64,000 nucleotides of DNA from Sulfuritalea sp. (GCA_023229685.1 JALNYT010000002.1:682001-746000), one strand, 5' to 3'. Shown: positions 16,594-26,467, numbered from the stretch's first letter. Notes: generated by a model not told the origin, from the sequence alone. Made by a program: numbers and translations.

Positions 16594-17259
16594 CTATTTC
16601 TTCTTCGGTGCGGTACTTTCGGTGAACATGTAGACCACCGCTGCGCGCATTTCCGCATCGGTGATATCCGCCATTCCCCCGCGCGGGGGCATCGCGCCGC
16701 GGCCATGAATTCCCGAAGCGATGACCTTGTCGAGACCGCCGCTAACCCGGTTGACCCAGGCGTCCCGATCGCCAATCTTCGGTGCTCCATTTGCTCCGGT
16801 CAGGTGACAGTCGCCGCATTTTGCTTTGACCAACTGCGCACCGGTGCGGGCCTTTCCGGGAACCGCCTTGTTGACCGGTTCGGTCCACCTGCCGCCGGAC
16901 TGATTGACCATGTAGGTGATTGCGCGTTCGAGATCAGTGCTGCTCAAGCCGGCATTGCCACCGTGTGAAGGCATGTTGCGAATACCCTCCAGGGCGTGTT
17001 GGCTAAGCTTGCTCAGACCTTGAGCTTTTCGCTTGGCCCATGCATCCTTGTCGCCGATGACTGGCGCGCCCTTTTCGCCCGTCTTGTGGCAGGCGGCGCA
17101 AACTTCCTTGGCAATGCTTTCTCCGCTGCGCTCAGCGCCCTGCGCCGGCATCATGCCGAACGCGAACGGTATCGCAATGGTCATCAGCGCGCCACGAGCT
17201 GAGGACATCGCACCGATCCGCAGCGATGAAATACCGCAATTGGGTAGTTTTCTAGACAT
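16594..17259 (-). CDS. Diheme cytochrome c5-family protein
   Basis: 221 residues with two tandem cytochrome c5-type domains. Heme sites are CAACH at 54-58 and CGDCH at 148-152; likely methionine ligands lie in IRNMPSHGG and GAMPPRGG. Residues 1-42 form an N-terminal signal/anchor ending MMPAQGAE. I start at the ATG preceded at 9 bases by GGGAG; an in-frame upstream start lacks a binding site. A periplasmic electron carrier, convergent with the cobalamin-binding gene. Confidence 0.9.
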   Translation of the reverse strand: MSRKLPNCGISSLRIGAMSSARGALMTIAIPFAFGMMPAQGAERSGESIAKEVCAACHKTGEKGAPVIGDKDAWAKRKAQGLSKLSQHALEGIRNMPSHGGNAGLSSTDLERAITYMVNQSGGRWTEPVNKAVPGKARTGAQLVKAKCGDCHLTGANGAPKIGDRDAWVNRVSGGLDKVIASGIHGRGAMPPRGGMADITDAEMRAAVVYMFTESTAPKKK

Positions 17260-17569
17260 TTTTCCGACTCCCGCTTTTATCAACAGACATCCACCGTACG
17301 TACCGCCCCGGATCGCCAATTTCCTGCCACAGGGCGACTACGCGCCCGATCGAATTATCGCCGACCCGGCTTGCGTCGGGGTTGATCGACTATAGCCCAA
17401 ATTAACTCAGGGCCGCACTTCGTGGCTCTCATTTTGCAGTATAAAGCGAACCGGAAGGTGTAAGAAGCGTAAGCAGTGCAGCACTGGCAAAATTTGAAAT
17501 TGAGATACCTACTATCGAGATATAAACGGCAGGCTTTCGACGCACCAAGGGAAAGGCAGAAACAGGGAA
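17260..17569. other. Intergenic region between divergent cytochrome c5 and hemG genes
   Basis: 310 bases with no supported gene. The right 170 bases are richer in A/T than the surroundings and must hold promoters for the minus-strand cytochrome and plus-strand hemG. I see no convincing -35/-10 pair, FNR box or terminator. Confidence 0.5.
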
Positions 17570-18097
17570 ATGGCCAAGATCCTCATCCTCTTTTCAACGA
17601 CTGACGGGCACACCATAAAGATCTGCGATCGGCTGAAGCGGGTGATCGAGCGCGACGCACACGAAGTCACGGTGGTTCCCGTCAAGGATTCGGGGCGGGT
17701 GGACTTGCGCGCGTTCGACAAAATCATTGTCGGTGCCAGCATTCGCTATGGCAAGCACAGCAAGCTGGTTTTCGATTTCATCGGGAGCAATCTGCAACTG
17801 CTGGACAGCAAAGCGAACGCCTTCTTCTCGGTCAATATCGTCGCCCGAAAACCGGAAAAGAACCGCCCGGAAACCAACCCCTACATGCGCAAATTTCTCA
17901 AGCAGATAGCCTGGCACCCCAGGCAACTGGCCGTCTTCGCCGGCAAACTGGATTATCCGAAATACGGTTTTTTCGATCGCATGATGATCCGCTTCATCAT
18001 GTTGATGACCAAGGGTCCGACCGACCCCGCGACGGTAGTCGAATTCACTGACTGGCAGCAAGTGGAGGCTTTCGGGCAAGTTGTCAGCGAGATGTAG
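17570..18097 (+). CDS. hemG: Menaquinone-dependent protoporphyrinogen IX dehydrogenase
   Basis: 175-residue flavodoxin-fold protein. LILFSTTDGHTIKICDRL is the FMN-phosphate loop; IIVGASIRYGKH and FFSVNIVARKPEKNRPETN match the HemG long-chain insertion. HemG oxidises protoporphyrinogen IX to protoporphyrin IX with quinone as acceptor, the penultimate step of heme synthesis, and so allows anaerobic heme production. It stands alone; 190 bases without a gene follow before the MFS transporter. Confidence 0.92.
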   Translation: MAKILILFSTTDGHTIKICDRLKRVIERDAHEVTVVPVKDSGRVDLRAFDKIIVGASIRYGKHSKLVFDFIGSNLQLLDSKANAFFSVNIVARKPEKNRPETNPYMRKFLKQIAWHPRQLAVFAGKLDYPKYGFFDRMMIRFIMLMTKGPTDPATVVEFTDWQQVEAFGQVVSEM

Positions 18098-18287
18098 CAA
18101 GCGGCCCCGCCGCCGCCTCCCCCGGGACATGGGCAGCCGGCATCTACGTCCCTGCTAAACTGATGACCGATGCAATTCGGATCATCGCCGCTACGGCATC
18201 CAGTACGGGCGTCGACCGCCAGGCCGGCGCGGAGCGAGCCCTGATCGCCGTACCGCCAGCACCGACTCTTCAGTTCTCCATTCCACC

Positions 18288-19547
18288 GTGAATCCTTCTC
18301 CAGTTCCCGAACCCCTCGATCTCGCTCGCGAGCGAATGCTGCTGATTACCCTGGCCGGCATCCAGTTCGCCCATATCCTGGATTTCATGGTCATGATGCC
18401 GCTGGGCCCGATCCTGATGCGGGAACTCGGCGTCGGCACCCACGAATTCGGCCTGCTGGTGTCGGCCTACACCTTCACTGCCGCATTCACCGGTGTGCTG
18501 GCGGCGGTCTTCGTCGATCGCTTCGAACGCAAGCGCATGCTGTTGACCATGTTCGCGTTGTTTGCCCTGGCCACTCTGGCCTGCGGCCTGGCGCCCGGTT
18601 ACTGGACCCTGCTGGCGGCACGCGGCACGGCTGGCGCCTTCGGCGGCGTGCTGGGCTCGATGGTGCAAACCATGGTCGGCGACCTGATCCCCTTCGAGCG
18701 GCGCGGCCGCGCCAGCGGCACCATCATGTCGGCATTTTCCCTGTCGACCGTGGCCGGGGTGCCGCTGTCGCTGTATCTCGCCAATCACTTCGGCTGGCGC
18801 TTTCCCTTCATTTTCATTGCGGTGCTCTCCTGCGCCTTTCTGCTGCTCGGCTGGAAGATGCTTCCGGTGCTGCGCGGCCATCTGCCGACGGCCATCGTCA
18901 GCGAGACCGAGCGCGCGCATCCCTTGTCAGCGATGGCGGCCGTGCTGCGCGACGCCAACCATTTGCGGGCGCTGGTCTTCATGGCCCTGATCATGTTCTC
19001 CGGCTTCACCGTGATTCCCTACATCACGATTTATATCACGGCGAATGTCGGCATCAGGCAGGAGGACATCCCGCTGATTTATCTGGTCGGCGGCTGCGCC
19101 ACCTTCTTTACCTCGCGTCTGGTCGGCCGTCTCGCCGATGCCCACGGCAAGATCCGGGTCTACCGGCTAATGGCGCTGTGCTCGATGGTGCCGCTGTTTG
19201 CGCAGACACACTTGGGACCGATACCGCTGTGGTTCATGATCTTCTGGTCGAGGCTGTTCTTTGTCTTCGTACCGGGACGCATGGTGCCGGCGATGGCGAT
19301 CGTCACTTCCGCCGTGCAACCGCGCTTGCGCGGAACTTTCCTGTCGATGAGTGGCGCCGTGCAGCAACTGGCCGCGGGTACCGCGTCCTACGTCGGGGGC
19401 GTGATGATTACGGCCGATGCGTCAGGGCATATCGTCGGCTACGGCATGGTCGGCTACCTGGCGATTGTCGCCACACTGACCGCAATGGCCTTCGTCGGGC
19501 AGATCAACATGCATACGGGCGTGTCGACGGCCGGCCGCAAGGTCTGA
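18288..19547 (+). CDS. MFS transporter
   Basis: 419 residues, 12 predicted membrane segments. The start is GTG after TCCACC. The motif-A-like loop FVDRFERKRMLLTMF lies between segments 2 and 3, and the N-terminal segment LAGIQFAHILDFMVMMPLGP resembles the AraJ/drug:proton-antiporter branch. The substrate is unknown; a sugar or drug efflux role is typical of the group. Convergent with the Pat gene, with only 9 bases between the stops. Confidence 0.9.
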   Translation: MNPSPVPEPLDLARERMLLITLAGIQFAHILDFMVMMPLGPILMRELGVGTHEFGLLVSAYTFTAAFTGVLAAVFVDRFERKRMLLTMFALFALATLACGLAPGYWTLLAARGTAGAFGGVLGSMVQTMVGDLIPFERRGRASGTIMSAFSLSTVAGVPLSLYLANHFGWRFPFIFIAVLSCAFLLLGWKMLPVLRGHLPTAIVSETERAHPLSAMAAVLRDANHLRALVFMALIMFSGFTVIPYITIYITANVGIRQEDIPLIYLVGGCATFFTSRLVGRLADAHGKIRVYRLMALCSMVPLFAQTHLGPIPLWFMIFWSRLFFVFVPGRMVPAMAIVTSAVQPRLRGTFLSMSGAVQQLAAGTASYVGGVMITADASGHIVGYGMVGYLAIVATLTAMAFVGQINMHTGVSTAGRKV

Positions 19548-19556
19548 TGCCGTCGG

Positions 19557-22217
19557 CTATTCGAGCTCGCGCAGCGGCAGGCGAAGCGCAACGGTGCCGA
19601 TGTCGGCCCCGGTCTTCACCTCGAAGTCGAGGTCCTGGGCCAGATGCAGCATGCGCAGGTTGCCGGTCATCGTTTCGCCACGCAACTCAGCGGTGCCCCG
19701 GCTGCGCAAATAGTCGATCATGCGTTCCAGCAGCAGTCGGCCCAGTCCCTTGCCCTTGAGTTCGGAGCGTACGACGATAGCGAAGTCGGCCACGGCGTTG
19801 TCCGGATCGGCCACCGCTCGCACCTCGCCGAGCGAACGCTCGACGCCGTCGCTGGTGCGCTCGATTGCCACCAGCGCCATCTCGCGGTCGTAGTCGATCT
19901 GCGTGAAGCGCGCGAGTTGGGAGCGCGGCAGGTTCCTCATGGTGCCAAAGAAGCGCATGCGCGAATCCTCGGCTTCAAGCGAGCAGAGAAGGTCGTTGAG
20001 CGTGGCTTCATCCTCCGGGCGAATGGGCCGGATCAACAGCTGGCGCCCCTGCCAATCCACTCGTTGTTCCAGTTCTTTCGGATAGGGGCGGATCGCAAAG
20101 CGCCGGAAGCCGAGCTTGCGTCCCCTCTTCTCGACGCGGATGCGAGCCTCCAGCGCAAGCACGCCCGAGGTCTCGACATGTACCGGATCCAGCTCCACGG
20201 CGGCCACCTCGTCGATATCGGTGAGCAGCTGGGACAGGCGCACCAGCGCCGTGCCGACGGCTGACTCCAGCGCCGCGCGCTCCTTCTCGGGCGCCTTCTC
20301 GGCAAAACGGCTGCGCAGAACCAGATCCTGAGCCAGTGCCAGGTTGAGCGGCGGCAGTGCGGCGACCAGGCCGCCCTCACGGGCTCCTGCAGCCGCGGCC
20401 GGCCCGAGGAAGATCAGCGGACCGAACACCGGGTCGTCGGCAACACCGATACGCAGCGCGGTGGCACCACTGCGCGCGGCGCCGGGTCGCAGCCGGTAGC
20501 CACTGACGCGGCTGTCCGGGTGCTGTGCCCGCGCATTGTTGCGCAGCTCGCGTGCGGCAATGCGGATATCTGCCGGCGAGCGCAGCCCCGCCGCCACCGG
20601 CCCCTGGTCCGCCGTGTTGGCCAGCACCAGACCGAGATCTACCGGATAGCCTATCTCATCCGCGCTACGCAGCGCCGCGTCGACGCTGCCCGCCAGCGGA
20701 TACTCGGCGGTACCAATACCGTAGGCCTGCAGCAGGTGTTGTGCCTGGTGCGGCGGCAGCGTATTGGCTCCGGCATCGATCGCCTCGGCGACCGCGCCGC
20801 GGGCGACATCGATGTCCGGTGTGAAATCCTCGGCTACCGACGGTGGCATCTGTGCCAGCAGTTCCCGATTGCGTTCGTAATCCACGATGCCGAGAAAAAT
20901 CGCGATGGCCTTTTCCGGCGACTCATGGCTCAACACGCCATTCGCCGCGGCAATCTGTTGCGCCTCCAGCATCGTGCTGCCGCCGACCCAGCAGGTGAAC
21001 ACGTTGCGTTCCGTGTGTTTTTGGGCAACCTCGCAGATTGCCCTGGCGACATCGGCGCTCGGCGCGAACGGGGACGGCGAATAGACCGTCAGCACGGCGT
21101 CCGTGCCGCTGTCGGCGAGCACCGTAGCGAGCGTCGCGGCCCAGTTCGCTGGCGTGATGTCGGTCGGCAGCGCGAGCGGATTACCCAGCGCCGAGCGGGT
21201 CCGCAGCAGTTCGTCGAGATGCTTCACGGTGTCCTCGGACAGTGTCGCCAGGCGGCCACCGGAGCGCAGCAGCGCATCGGCGGCAATGCGCCCGAGGCCG
21301 CGGCCGTTGGCCAGAATGCAGAGGCGCTCGCCATGCATCGTACGCACCCGCGCCATCGCCTCGGCGGCGTCGAACAGGTCATCCAGCGTGTCGATGCGGA
21401 CCCAGCCGGCACGGCGCAGGGCCGCTGCGTAAACCTCGTCGGTGGTGAACGGCCGATCCACCGGGCGCATGGCGTCTGCGCGCCCGCCGCGAATCGCAAC
21501 CACTGGTTTATTGCGCGCGGCGGCGCGTGCCGCCGACATGAACTTGCGTCCGGCAGAGACGAAATCAAACTGGACCAGGATAGCTTCGGTGTTCGCGTCG
21601 GCCGCCAGCCAGTCGAGCACGTCGGCGAGGTCGACGTCGACGCTGGCGCCCAAGTGCAGCACCGCCGAGAGGCCGATCCCCTTGCTGCACGCACGATCGA
21701 GCACTGCGGCGGCGACTGCCGCCGACTGGGCGACCAGGGCGATCTTGCCCGGCGTCGCGGTGCCGACGGCGACGCTGGCGTTGAGACCGCTGGCCGGAAC
21801 CACGAGGCCACCGCTGCCCGGGCCGAGAACGCGCATCAGCCAGGGTCGCGCCGCATCAAGGATCGCCTTGCGCACTTCCAGCACCTGGCTGCTGCTCATC
21901 CGGGTTCGCATCGACGGCCCGACGATCACTGCGCGTGTGCCGCGAGCGCCGAGCTGGGTGATGATCTGCGGCACATCGCCCAGCGCGGTGCAGACGATCG
22001 CCAGATCGGGCGCTGCCTCGAGTTCATCGATATGGACGTGGGCAGCGATGCCGAACAAGGAATGTCTCTTTACGGTAACAGGAATCACCGGCCCGGAAAA
22101 TCCGCCGGCGGCGAGGTTGCGCAGCATGACCTCGGCGTACCGGTTCCGCGCGTCGAGCGCAGCAACAACCGCGACCGACTTCGGATGAAAAAGGAATTCG
22201 AGATTGCGGACAGTCAT
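19557..22217 (-). CDS. Protein lysine acetyltransferase, Pat type
   Basis: 886 residues, the length of enterobacterial Pat. The N-terminal two thirds are an ADP-forming acyl-CoA synthetase-like module (CoA-binding start NLEFLFHPKSVAVVAALDA; ligase-CoA region; ATP-grasp-like region from about residue 485), and the C-terminal 170 residues are a GNAT domain with the acetyl-CoA loop KGKGLGRLL. Pat acetylates lysines of AMP-forming acyl-CoA synthetases such as Acs and thereby controls acyl-CoA synthesis, which fits a genome with heavy acyl-CoA metabolism. A long open frame on the opposite strand is only a shadow. Confidence 0.88.
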   Translation of the reverse strand: MTVRNLEFLFHPKSVAVVAALDARNRYAEVMLRNLAAGGFSGPVIPVTVKRHSLFGIAAHVHIDELEAAPDLAIVCTALGDVPQIITQLGARGTRAVIVGPSMRTRMSSSQVLEVRKAILDAARPWLMRVLGPGSGGLVVPASGLNASVAVGTATPGKIALVAQSAAVAAAVLDRACSKGIGLSAVLHLGASVDVDLADVLDWLAADANTEAILVQFDFVSAGRKFMSAARAAARNKPVVAIRGGRADAMRPVDRPFTTDEVYAAALRRAGWVRIDTLDDLFDAAEAMARVRTMHGERLCILANGRGLGRIAADALLRSGGRLATLSEDTVKHLDELLRTRSALGNPLALPTDITPANWAATLATVLADSGTDAVLTVYSPSPFAPSADVARAICEVAQKHTERNVFTCWVGGSTMLEAQQIAAANGVLSHESPEKAIAIFLGIVDYERNRELLAQMPPSVAEDFTPDIDVARGAVAEAIDAGANTLPPHQAQHLLQAYGIGTAEYPLAGSVDAALRSADEIGYPVDLGLVLANTADQGPVAAGLRSPADIRIAARELRNNARAQHPDSRVSGYRLRPGAARSGATALRIGVADDPVFGPLIFLGPAAAAGAREGGLVAALPPLNLALAQDLVLRSRFAEKAPEKERAALESAVGTALVRLSQLLTDIDEVAAVELDPVHVETSGVLALEARIRVEKRGRKLGFRRFAIRPYPKELEQRVDWQGRQLLIRPIRPEDEATLNDLLCSLEAEDSRMRFFGTMRNLPRSQLARFTQIDYDREMALVAIERTSDGVERSLGEVRAVADPDNAVADFAIVVRSELKGKGLGRLLLERMIDYLRSRGTAELRGETMTGNLRMLHLAQDLDFEVKTGADIGTVALRLPLRELE

Positions 22218-22447
22218 TTTTCTTGTGTCCCCTGCCGGAGACGGGGAACGGTATCCCAGTGATGTTTAACCTGGATGCGGTTTCCAAGTTGAATCAATTC
22301 GCGCCGCAGCAGCGCAGGATGCTGGCAATTGTGCCATAGCAGCGGCGTGTGGATGCTGCGGTCGGGAGCAGTTTGGTGGCGTTTGTCGTCGTGTCGGGCC
22401 GGCGCGGGGTACCATGCCGGCTTTGATCGGCTCCTATGGAGAAACCT

Positions 22448-23398
22448 ATGCGCGCAGTGGCATACGACAGTTTCGGCGATGCATCGGTCTTGACGGTGAG
22501 AGAGCTTCCGGTACCCCGGCCCGGGCGCGGCGAGGTTCAGGTTCGCGTCACCATGGCCAGTCTGAATCCGGTTGATTTCAAGCTGCGCAGCGGCATCCTG
22601 CGCATGGTCGGGCGCCCCAGGCGTCCGGCGATCACGGGCAAGGATTTCGCTGGCGTGATCACGGCGCTTGGCGCGGATGTGCAGGGCTACGCAGTCGGGC
22701 AACGGGTCTTTGGTTCGGTTGATCCGATGGGCGGGCAGGGCTCATGCGCGCAGTTTGTCGCCCTGGCAACCGATCTGATTGCCGCGACTCCTGACGCCCT
22801 CAGCGATGAGGTGGCCGCCAGTTTGCCGGTCGCCGCAGGCTCCGCTTTGCAGTGCCTGACCGATGTTGCCGGGCTGGGGAAAGACCAGACCATCCTGATC
22901 ACCGGAGCTTCGGGCGCAGTAGGTTCCGCCGCGGTCCAGATCGCGCGCTCGATCGGTGCGCACATCACGGGTGTGTGTGGCACGGCCAACACCGATTACG
23001 TGGGTTCGATCGGAGCGGAGCGGGTGATCGACTACCAGACCGACAACTGGCCGAAAATTGACCAGCAGTTCGACGTGATCCTCGATGCCGCTGCTGCCGC
23101 ATCGTTCTTCATCGCCCGGCCACGGCTCCTGCCCACGGGGATCTACATCAACACCATGCCTCGGCCGGAACTGTTTTGGTCCGCGATGGTGGCGCGGCTA
23201 AGCTCGCGGCAGCGCTGTGTTCCCTTCCTGCTCAAGACCAACGGCGCATTGTTGCGTCAGCTGGCCCAACTCGCTGCTGACGGTGTGATCGTTCCGCATA
23301 TCCGCGAGACCGTCGGTCTGGCACAGGTAGCCGCCGCCCAGCAGCGGATGCAGGGAGGCAAAACGCACGGCAAGGTTTGCGTACGCGTGGATGACTGA
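22448..23398 (+). CDS. NADPH:quinone oxidoreductase-like MDR protein
   Basis: 316 residues of the zinc-free medium-chain dehydrogenase/reductase family. MRAVAYDSFGDASVL opens the GroES-like domain; the Rossmann loop is ITGASGAVGSAAVQIA. Zinc-ligand cysteines are absent, which places it with quinone oxidoreductases or enoyl reductases. I start at the second in-frame ATG because GGAG lies 6 bases before it; the first ATG, four codons upstream, lacks a binding site. 230 bases of non-coding DNA precede it. Confidence 0.88.
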   Translation: MRAVAYDSFGDASVLTVRELPVPRPGRGEVQVRVTMASLNPVDFKLRSGILRMVGRPRRPAITGKDFAGVITALGADVQGYAVGQRVFGSVDPMGGQGSCAQFVALATDLIAATPDALSDEVAASLPVAAGSALQCLTDVAGLGKDQTILITGASGAVGSAAVQIARSIGAHITGVCGTANTDYVGSIGAERVIDYQTDNWPKIDQQFDVILDAAAAASFFIARPRLLPTGIYINTMPRPELFWSAMVARLSSRQRCVPFLLKTNGALLRQLAQLAADGVIVPHIRETVGLAQVAAAQQRMQGGKTHGKVCVRVDD

Positions 23399-23401
23399 GA
23401 C

Positions 23402-23420
23402 GCGGCGTCTTTGACGCCGC
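23402..23420. terminator. Hairpin between convergent genes
   Basis: GCGGCGTC-TTT-GACGCCGC is a perfect 8-bp stem with a 3-base loop in the 29-base gap between the convergent oxidoreductase and mscL stops. It could serve both strands, but neither side has a clear T-run, so termination is inferred from position only. Confidence 0.5.
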
Positions 23421-23427
23421 TGGCGAC

Positions 23428-23856
23428 CTATTTCCTCAGCAAGTCGCGAATCTCGCGCAGCAGCAGCACGTCCTCGGCTGGAGCTGCGGGTGGCGGGGGT
23501 GGCGCGTCCTTCTTCAGCCGGTTGATCTGCTTGACCATGAGGAAGATGATGAACGCCAGAATGACGAAGTTGATCGCCACCGTGATGAAGTTGCCGTAAG
23601 CGAACAGCGGTACCCCGGCTTTGGTCAGAGCGTCGTAGGTCATGGCGCCCTTGTAGTCCGCCGGCGGGTTCGCGAGCATGATGAAGAAACTGGAGAAGTC
23701 CAGTCCGCCCAGGATCTTGCCGACGATGGGCATGATCAGATCCTTGACGATCGAGTCGACTATCTTGCCGAACGCCGCGCCGATGATGACGCCGACCGCG
23801 AGGTCCACGACACTGCCCTTCATTGCGAATTCCTTGAACTCAGATGCAAAACTCAT
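23428..23856 (-). CDS. mscL: Large-conductance mechanosensitive channel
   Basis: 142 residues. MSFASEFKEFAMKGSVVDLAVGVIIGAAFGKIVDSIVKDLIMP is cut here to its landmarks: N-terminal amphipathic helix, pore helix with the GxxxG-like VGVIIGAAFG, periplasmic loop, second span (residues about 83-105) and a cytoplasmic helix after a PPPPP stretch. It forms a homopentameric inner-membrane pore that opens on hypo-osmotic shock. I chose the ATG with AAGGAG 8 bases upstream; an ATG two codons earlier is only 2 bases from it. Confidence 0.96.
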   Translation of the reverse strand: MSFASEFKEFAMKGSVVDLAVGVIIGAAFGKIVDSIVKDLIMPIVGKILGGLDFSSFFIMLANPPADYKGAMTYDALTKAGVPLFAYGNFITVAINFVILAFIIFLMVKQINRLKKDAPPPPPAAPAEDVLLLREIRDLLRK

Positions 23857-23905
23857 GGTCATTTCTCCTTGCAAGGTTCCAACAACTCGAATGGGCAAAA
23901 CAGGA

Positions 23906-24544
23906 TCAGGCTCCGCCACCAACAAAAGGATTGGTGCGGCGCTCTTCGCCGAAGGTGGACATCGGCCCATGACCGGAAATGAACTTGACATCGTCGCCCA
24001 GCGGCCAGAGTTTGCGCTTGATCGAATCCATCAGCGCCTCGTAACTGCCGCGCGGAAAATCTGTGCGGCCGATCGAACCGGCGAAAAGCACATCGCCGGT
24101 GATGGCCAGTTTCGACGGGGCGTGGAAGAACACCACATGGCCCGGCGTGTGGCCGGGCGTATGCAGCACCTGCAGGGTTTCGTTGCCGACGCTGACCGTG
24201 TCGCCGTCGTCGAGCCAGCGATTCGGCGTGAAGGCTTGCGCCAGGGGGAAGCCGAAGGCCCGACTCTGCTCCACCAGCTGGTCGATCCAGAAGCTCTCTT
24301 CGCGTTGCGGACCCTCGATCGGCACGCCGAGGCGCGTCGCCAGTTCGCCGGCGGCGCCGGCATGATCAATGTGGCCGTGGGTGAGCAGGATCTTCTCGAT
24401 GGTGACGCCCAAGCTGGCGGCGGCAGCCAGCAGCTTTTCGCTGTCGCCGCCCGGATCGACCAAGGCGCCCTTCATGGTTTCGGTGCACCAGAGCAGCGTG
24501 CAATTCTGTTCGAAGGGCGTTACCGGGATGACGCGATATTCCAT
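23906..24544 (-). CDS. Metallo-beta-lactamase fold hydrolase (glyoxalase II-like)
   Basis: 212 residues. The dinuclear metal motif is LTHGHIDHAGA, with further ligands in HTPGHTPGHVVF and SGHGPMSTF. This is the short glyoxalase II-related group (YcbL type) that lacks the long C-terminal helical domain of true GloB. Probable cytoplasmic thioester hydrolase. It precedes mscL on the same strand across a 49-base gap. Confidence 0.9.
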   Translation of the reverse strand: MEYRVIPVTPFEQNCTLLWCTETMKGALVDPGGDSEKLLAAAASLGVTIEKILLTHGHIDHAGAAGELATRLGVPIEGPQREESFWIDQLVEQSRAFGFPLAQAFTPNRWLDDGDTVSVGNETLQVLHTPGHTPGHVVFFHAPSKLAITGDVLFAGSIGRTDFPRGSYEALMDSIKRKLWPLGDDVKFISGHGPMSTFGEERRTNPFVGGGA

Positions 24545-24613
24545 GGGAATGCTCCTATCCGCTACGGCGAGGAGAGCGTCTTTTGCTCGACCGCCGTGTA
24601 GCGCTTTGTTTGA

Positions 24614-26128
24614 TCAGTCGGCGAGTCCGCGCCGGTAGTGAATGGCTTCCGCGACATGCGCCGAATTGATCTGCTGGATGCCGGCCAGATCGGCGATGCT
24701 GCGGGCCACCTTGAGGATGCGATGATAAGCCCGCGCGGTGAGGGCGAGGCGCGCCATGGCCTGTTTGAGCAGTTGCGCACCGGCTTCGTCAGGACGCGCA
24801 TGCAGGTCGATTTCGTCCGGGCTGAGCCGCGCATTGGGCTTGCCCTGGCGTTCGATCTGAACGGCGCGTGCCGCCGTGACGCGGGACCGCACCGTTGCCG
24901 ATGATTCGCCATCGCCGCGGGCGGAAAGATCGGCTTCGGCAACCGCCGGCACGTCGAGCATCAGGTCGATGCGGTCGAGCAGCGGGCCGGAGAGCTTGCC
25001 GCGGTAGCGGGTGACCTGGTCCGGGGTGCAGCGGCATTTGCCGGCCGCGTGGCCGAGCCAGCCGCAGGGGCAGGGATTCATCGCCGCCACCAGTTGAAAG
25101 CGGGCGGGGAATTCGGCGCGGCGGGCGGCGCGGGCGATGTTGATCTGTCCGGTTTCCAGCGGTTCGCGCAGGGCCTCGAGCACGCCGCGCTGAAACTCGG
25201 GTAGTTCGTCGAGGAACAGCGTGCCGTTGTGCGCCAGGGAAATCTCGCCCGGACGCGGCGTCCCGCCACCGCCGACCAGTGCCGCCTGGGAGGCCGAATG
25301 ATGCGGCGCGCGAAACGGGCGCTGGTTCCAGTGTGCCAGTTTGAAACTGCCCGCCAGCGAATGCACGGCGGCGCTCTCCAGTGCCTCCGCCGCCGTCATC
25401 GGCGGCAGCAGGCCCGGCAAGCGCTGCGCCAGCATCGACTTGCCGGCGCCCGGCGGCCCGCTCATGAGCAGGCTGTGGCCGCCGGCGGCTGCCACTTCGA
25501 GCGCGCGCTTGGCCTGCGCCTGGCCTTTGACCTCGGCCAGATCAGGGTAGCGGGCAAGAGTCGGCGCTGGCGCCACGGCGAAAGGCGCGAGCAGTTCACG
25601 GCCGGTGAGGTGGGCGCAGACCTGCAGCAGATTCTTCGCCGGCAGAATGCTGATGCCGTCGATCAGCGCAGCTTCCGGGGCGCTTTCCAGGGGCAGCACG
25701 AAGGCGCGCGCCGTGTTGTGTTGCGGCCCGGCTTCGTGGCGGATCGCGGCGCACATGGCGAGCGTGCCGCGCACCGCGCGCAACTCGCCCGAGAGCGCCA
25801 GTTCGCCGACGAATTCGTGGCTGTCGAGGGTGGCGGCCTTGATCTGGCCGGAGGCGATCAGGATGCCCAGCGCAATCGGCAAATCGAAGCGCCCGGATTC
25901 CTTGGGCAAGTCGGCCGGCGCCAGATTGACGGTGATGCGCCGCTGCGGAAACTCGAAGCCGCAGTTCTGGATCGCGGCGCGCACCCGGTCGCGGGCTTCC
26001 TTGACCTCGGTGTCGGGCAGCCCGACCAGGGTGAATGACGGCAGGCCCGCCGCAAGATGCACTTCGACGGTTACTTCCGGGGCGGCGAGCCCCGCCAGTG
26101 CCCGCGAGCGGAGAACGGCGAGCGCCAT
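24614..26128 (-). CDS. comM: YifB/ComM-family Mg-chelatase-like AAA+ ATPase
   Basis: 504 residues: an N-terminal Lon-protease-like fold (MALAVLRSRALAGLAAPEVT), a central AAA+ module with Walker A GPPGAGKSM and Walker B GTLFLDELPEF, and the C-terminal Mg_chelatase_C domain (ARAYHRILKVARSIADLAG). CPCGWLGH with nearby cysteines is the family zinc-like motif. ComM is a hexameric helicase that promotes branch migration in natural transformation. It starts 6 bases after ubiK ends. Confidence 0.93.
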   Translation of the reverse strand: MALAVLRSRALAGLAAPEVTVEVHLAAGLPSFTLVGLPDTEVKEARDRVRAAIQNCGFEFPQRRITVNLAPADLPKESGRFDLPIALGILIASGQIKAATLDSHEFVGELALSGELRAVRGTLAMCAAIRHEAGPQHNTARAFVLPLESAPEAALIDGISILPAKNLLQVCAHLTGRELLAPFAVAPAPTLARYPDLAEVKGQAQAKRALEVAAAGGHSLLMSGPPGAGKSMLAQRLPGLLPPMTAAEALESAAVHSLAGSFKLAHWNQRPFRAPHHSASQAALVGGGGTPRPGEISLAHNGTLFLDELPEFQRGVLEALREPLETGQINIARAARRAEFPARFQLVAAMNPCPCGWLGHAAGKCRCTPDQVTRYRGKLSGPLLDRIDLMLDVPAVAEADLSARGDGESSATVRSRVTAARAVQIERQGKPNARLSPDEIDLHARPDEAGAQLLKQAMARLALTARAYHRILKVARSIADLAGIQQINSAHVAEAIHYRRGLAD

Positions 26129-26134
26129 GCGGCT

Positions 26135-26395
26135 TTACTGCCCGGAGGTCGGCGGGATTGGCTGCTTGCGCGCTTCCAGTTCGCTGACGCGCGCTTCGAG
26201 CGCGACGAGTTTCTCTCGCGTGCGGGTCAGAACCTCGCGCTGCACGTCGAACTCTTCACGGGTCACCAGATCGAGCTTGGCAAACACGCTCGAGAGTACC
26301 GCGCGCATATGCTTTTCGACGTCGCCGGCCGGTGTCGCCGCCAGCAGGGAGGACACGCGGGCGGACATTTCATCGAACAATTTTGGATTCAGCAT
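26135..26395 (-). CDS. ubiK: Ubiquinone biosynthesis accessory factor UbiK
   Basis: 86-residue helical BMFP/YqiC-family protein. An N-terminal amphipathic helix (MLNPKLFDEMSARVSSLL) is followed by a C-terminal coiled coil (EEFDVQREVLTRTREKLVAL ... RVSELEAR). UbiK trimers assist the aerobic ubiquinone complex. Co-directional with comM immediately downstream and divergent from the nitrogen-regulated porin. Confidence 0.93.
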   Translation of the reverse strand: MLNPKLFDEMSARVSSLLAATPAGDVEKHMRAVLSSVFAKLDLVTREEFDVQREVLTRTREKLVALEARVSELEARKQPIPPTSGQ

Positions 26396-26467
26396 GGTGG
26401 AGTTCCCGGCGATAACGAAGAAAGTCTAGCACAGCGCCGGCGCCCACTCGCCGCCGCTCCGCGACAT

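Noticed and set aside
20520..22262. A 580-codon open frame on the plus strand opposite the Pat gene
   Set aside because: Its composition (Arg/His/Gln-rich, no motifs) is the antisense shadow typical of high-GC coding DNA; the minus-strand protein is full length with clear domains.
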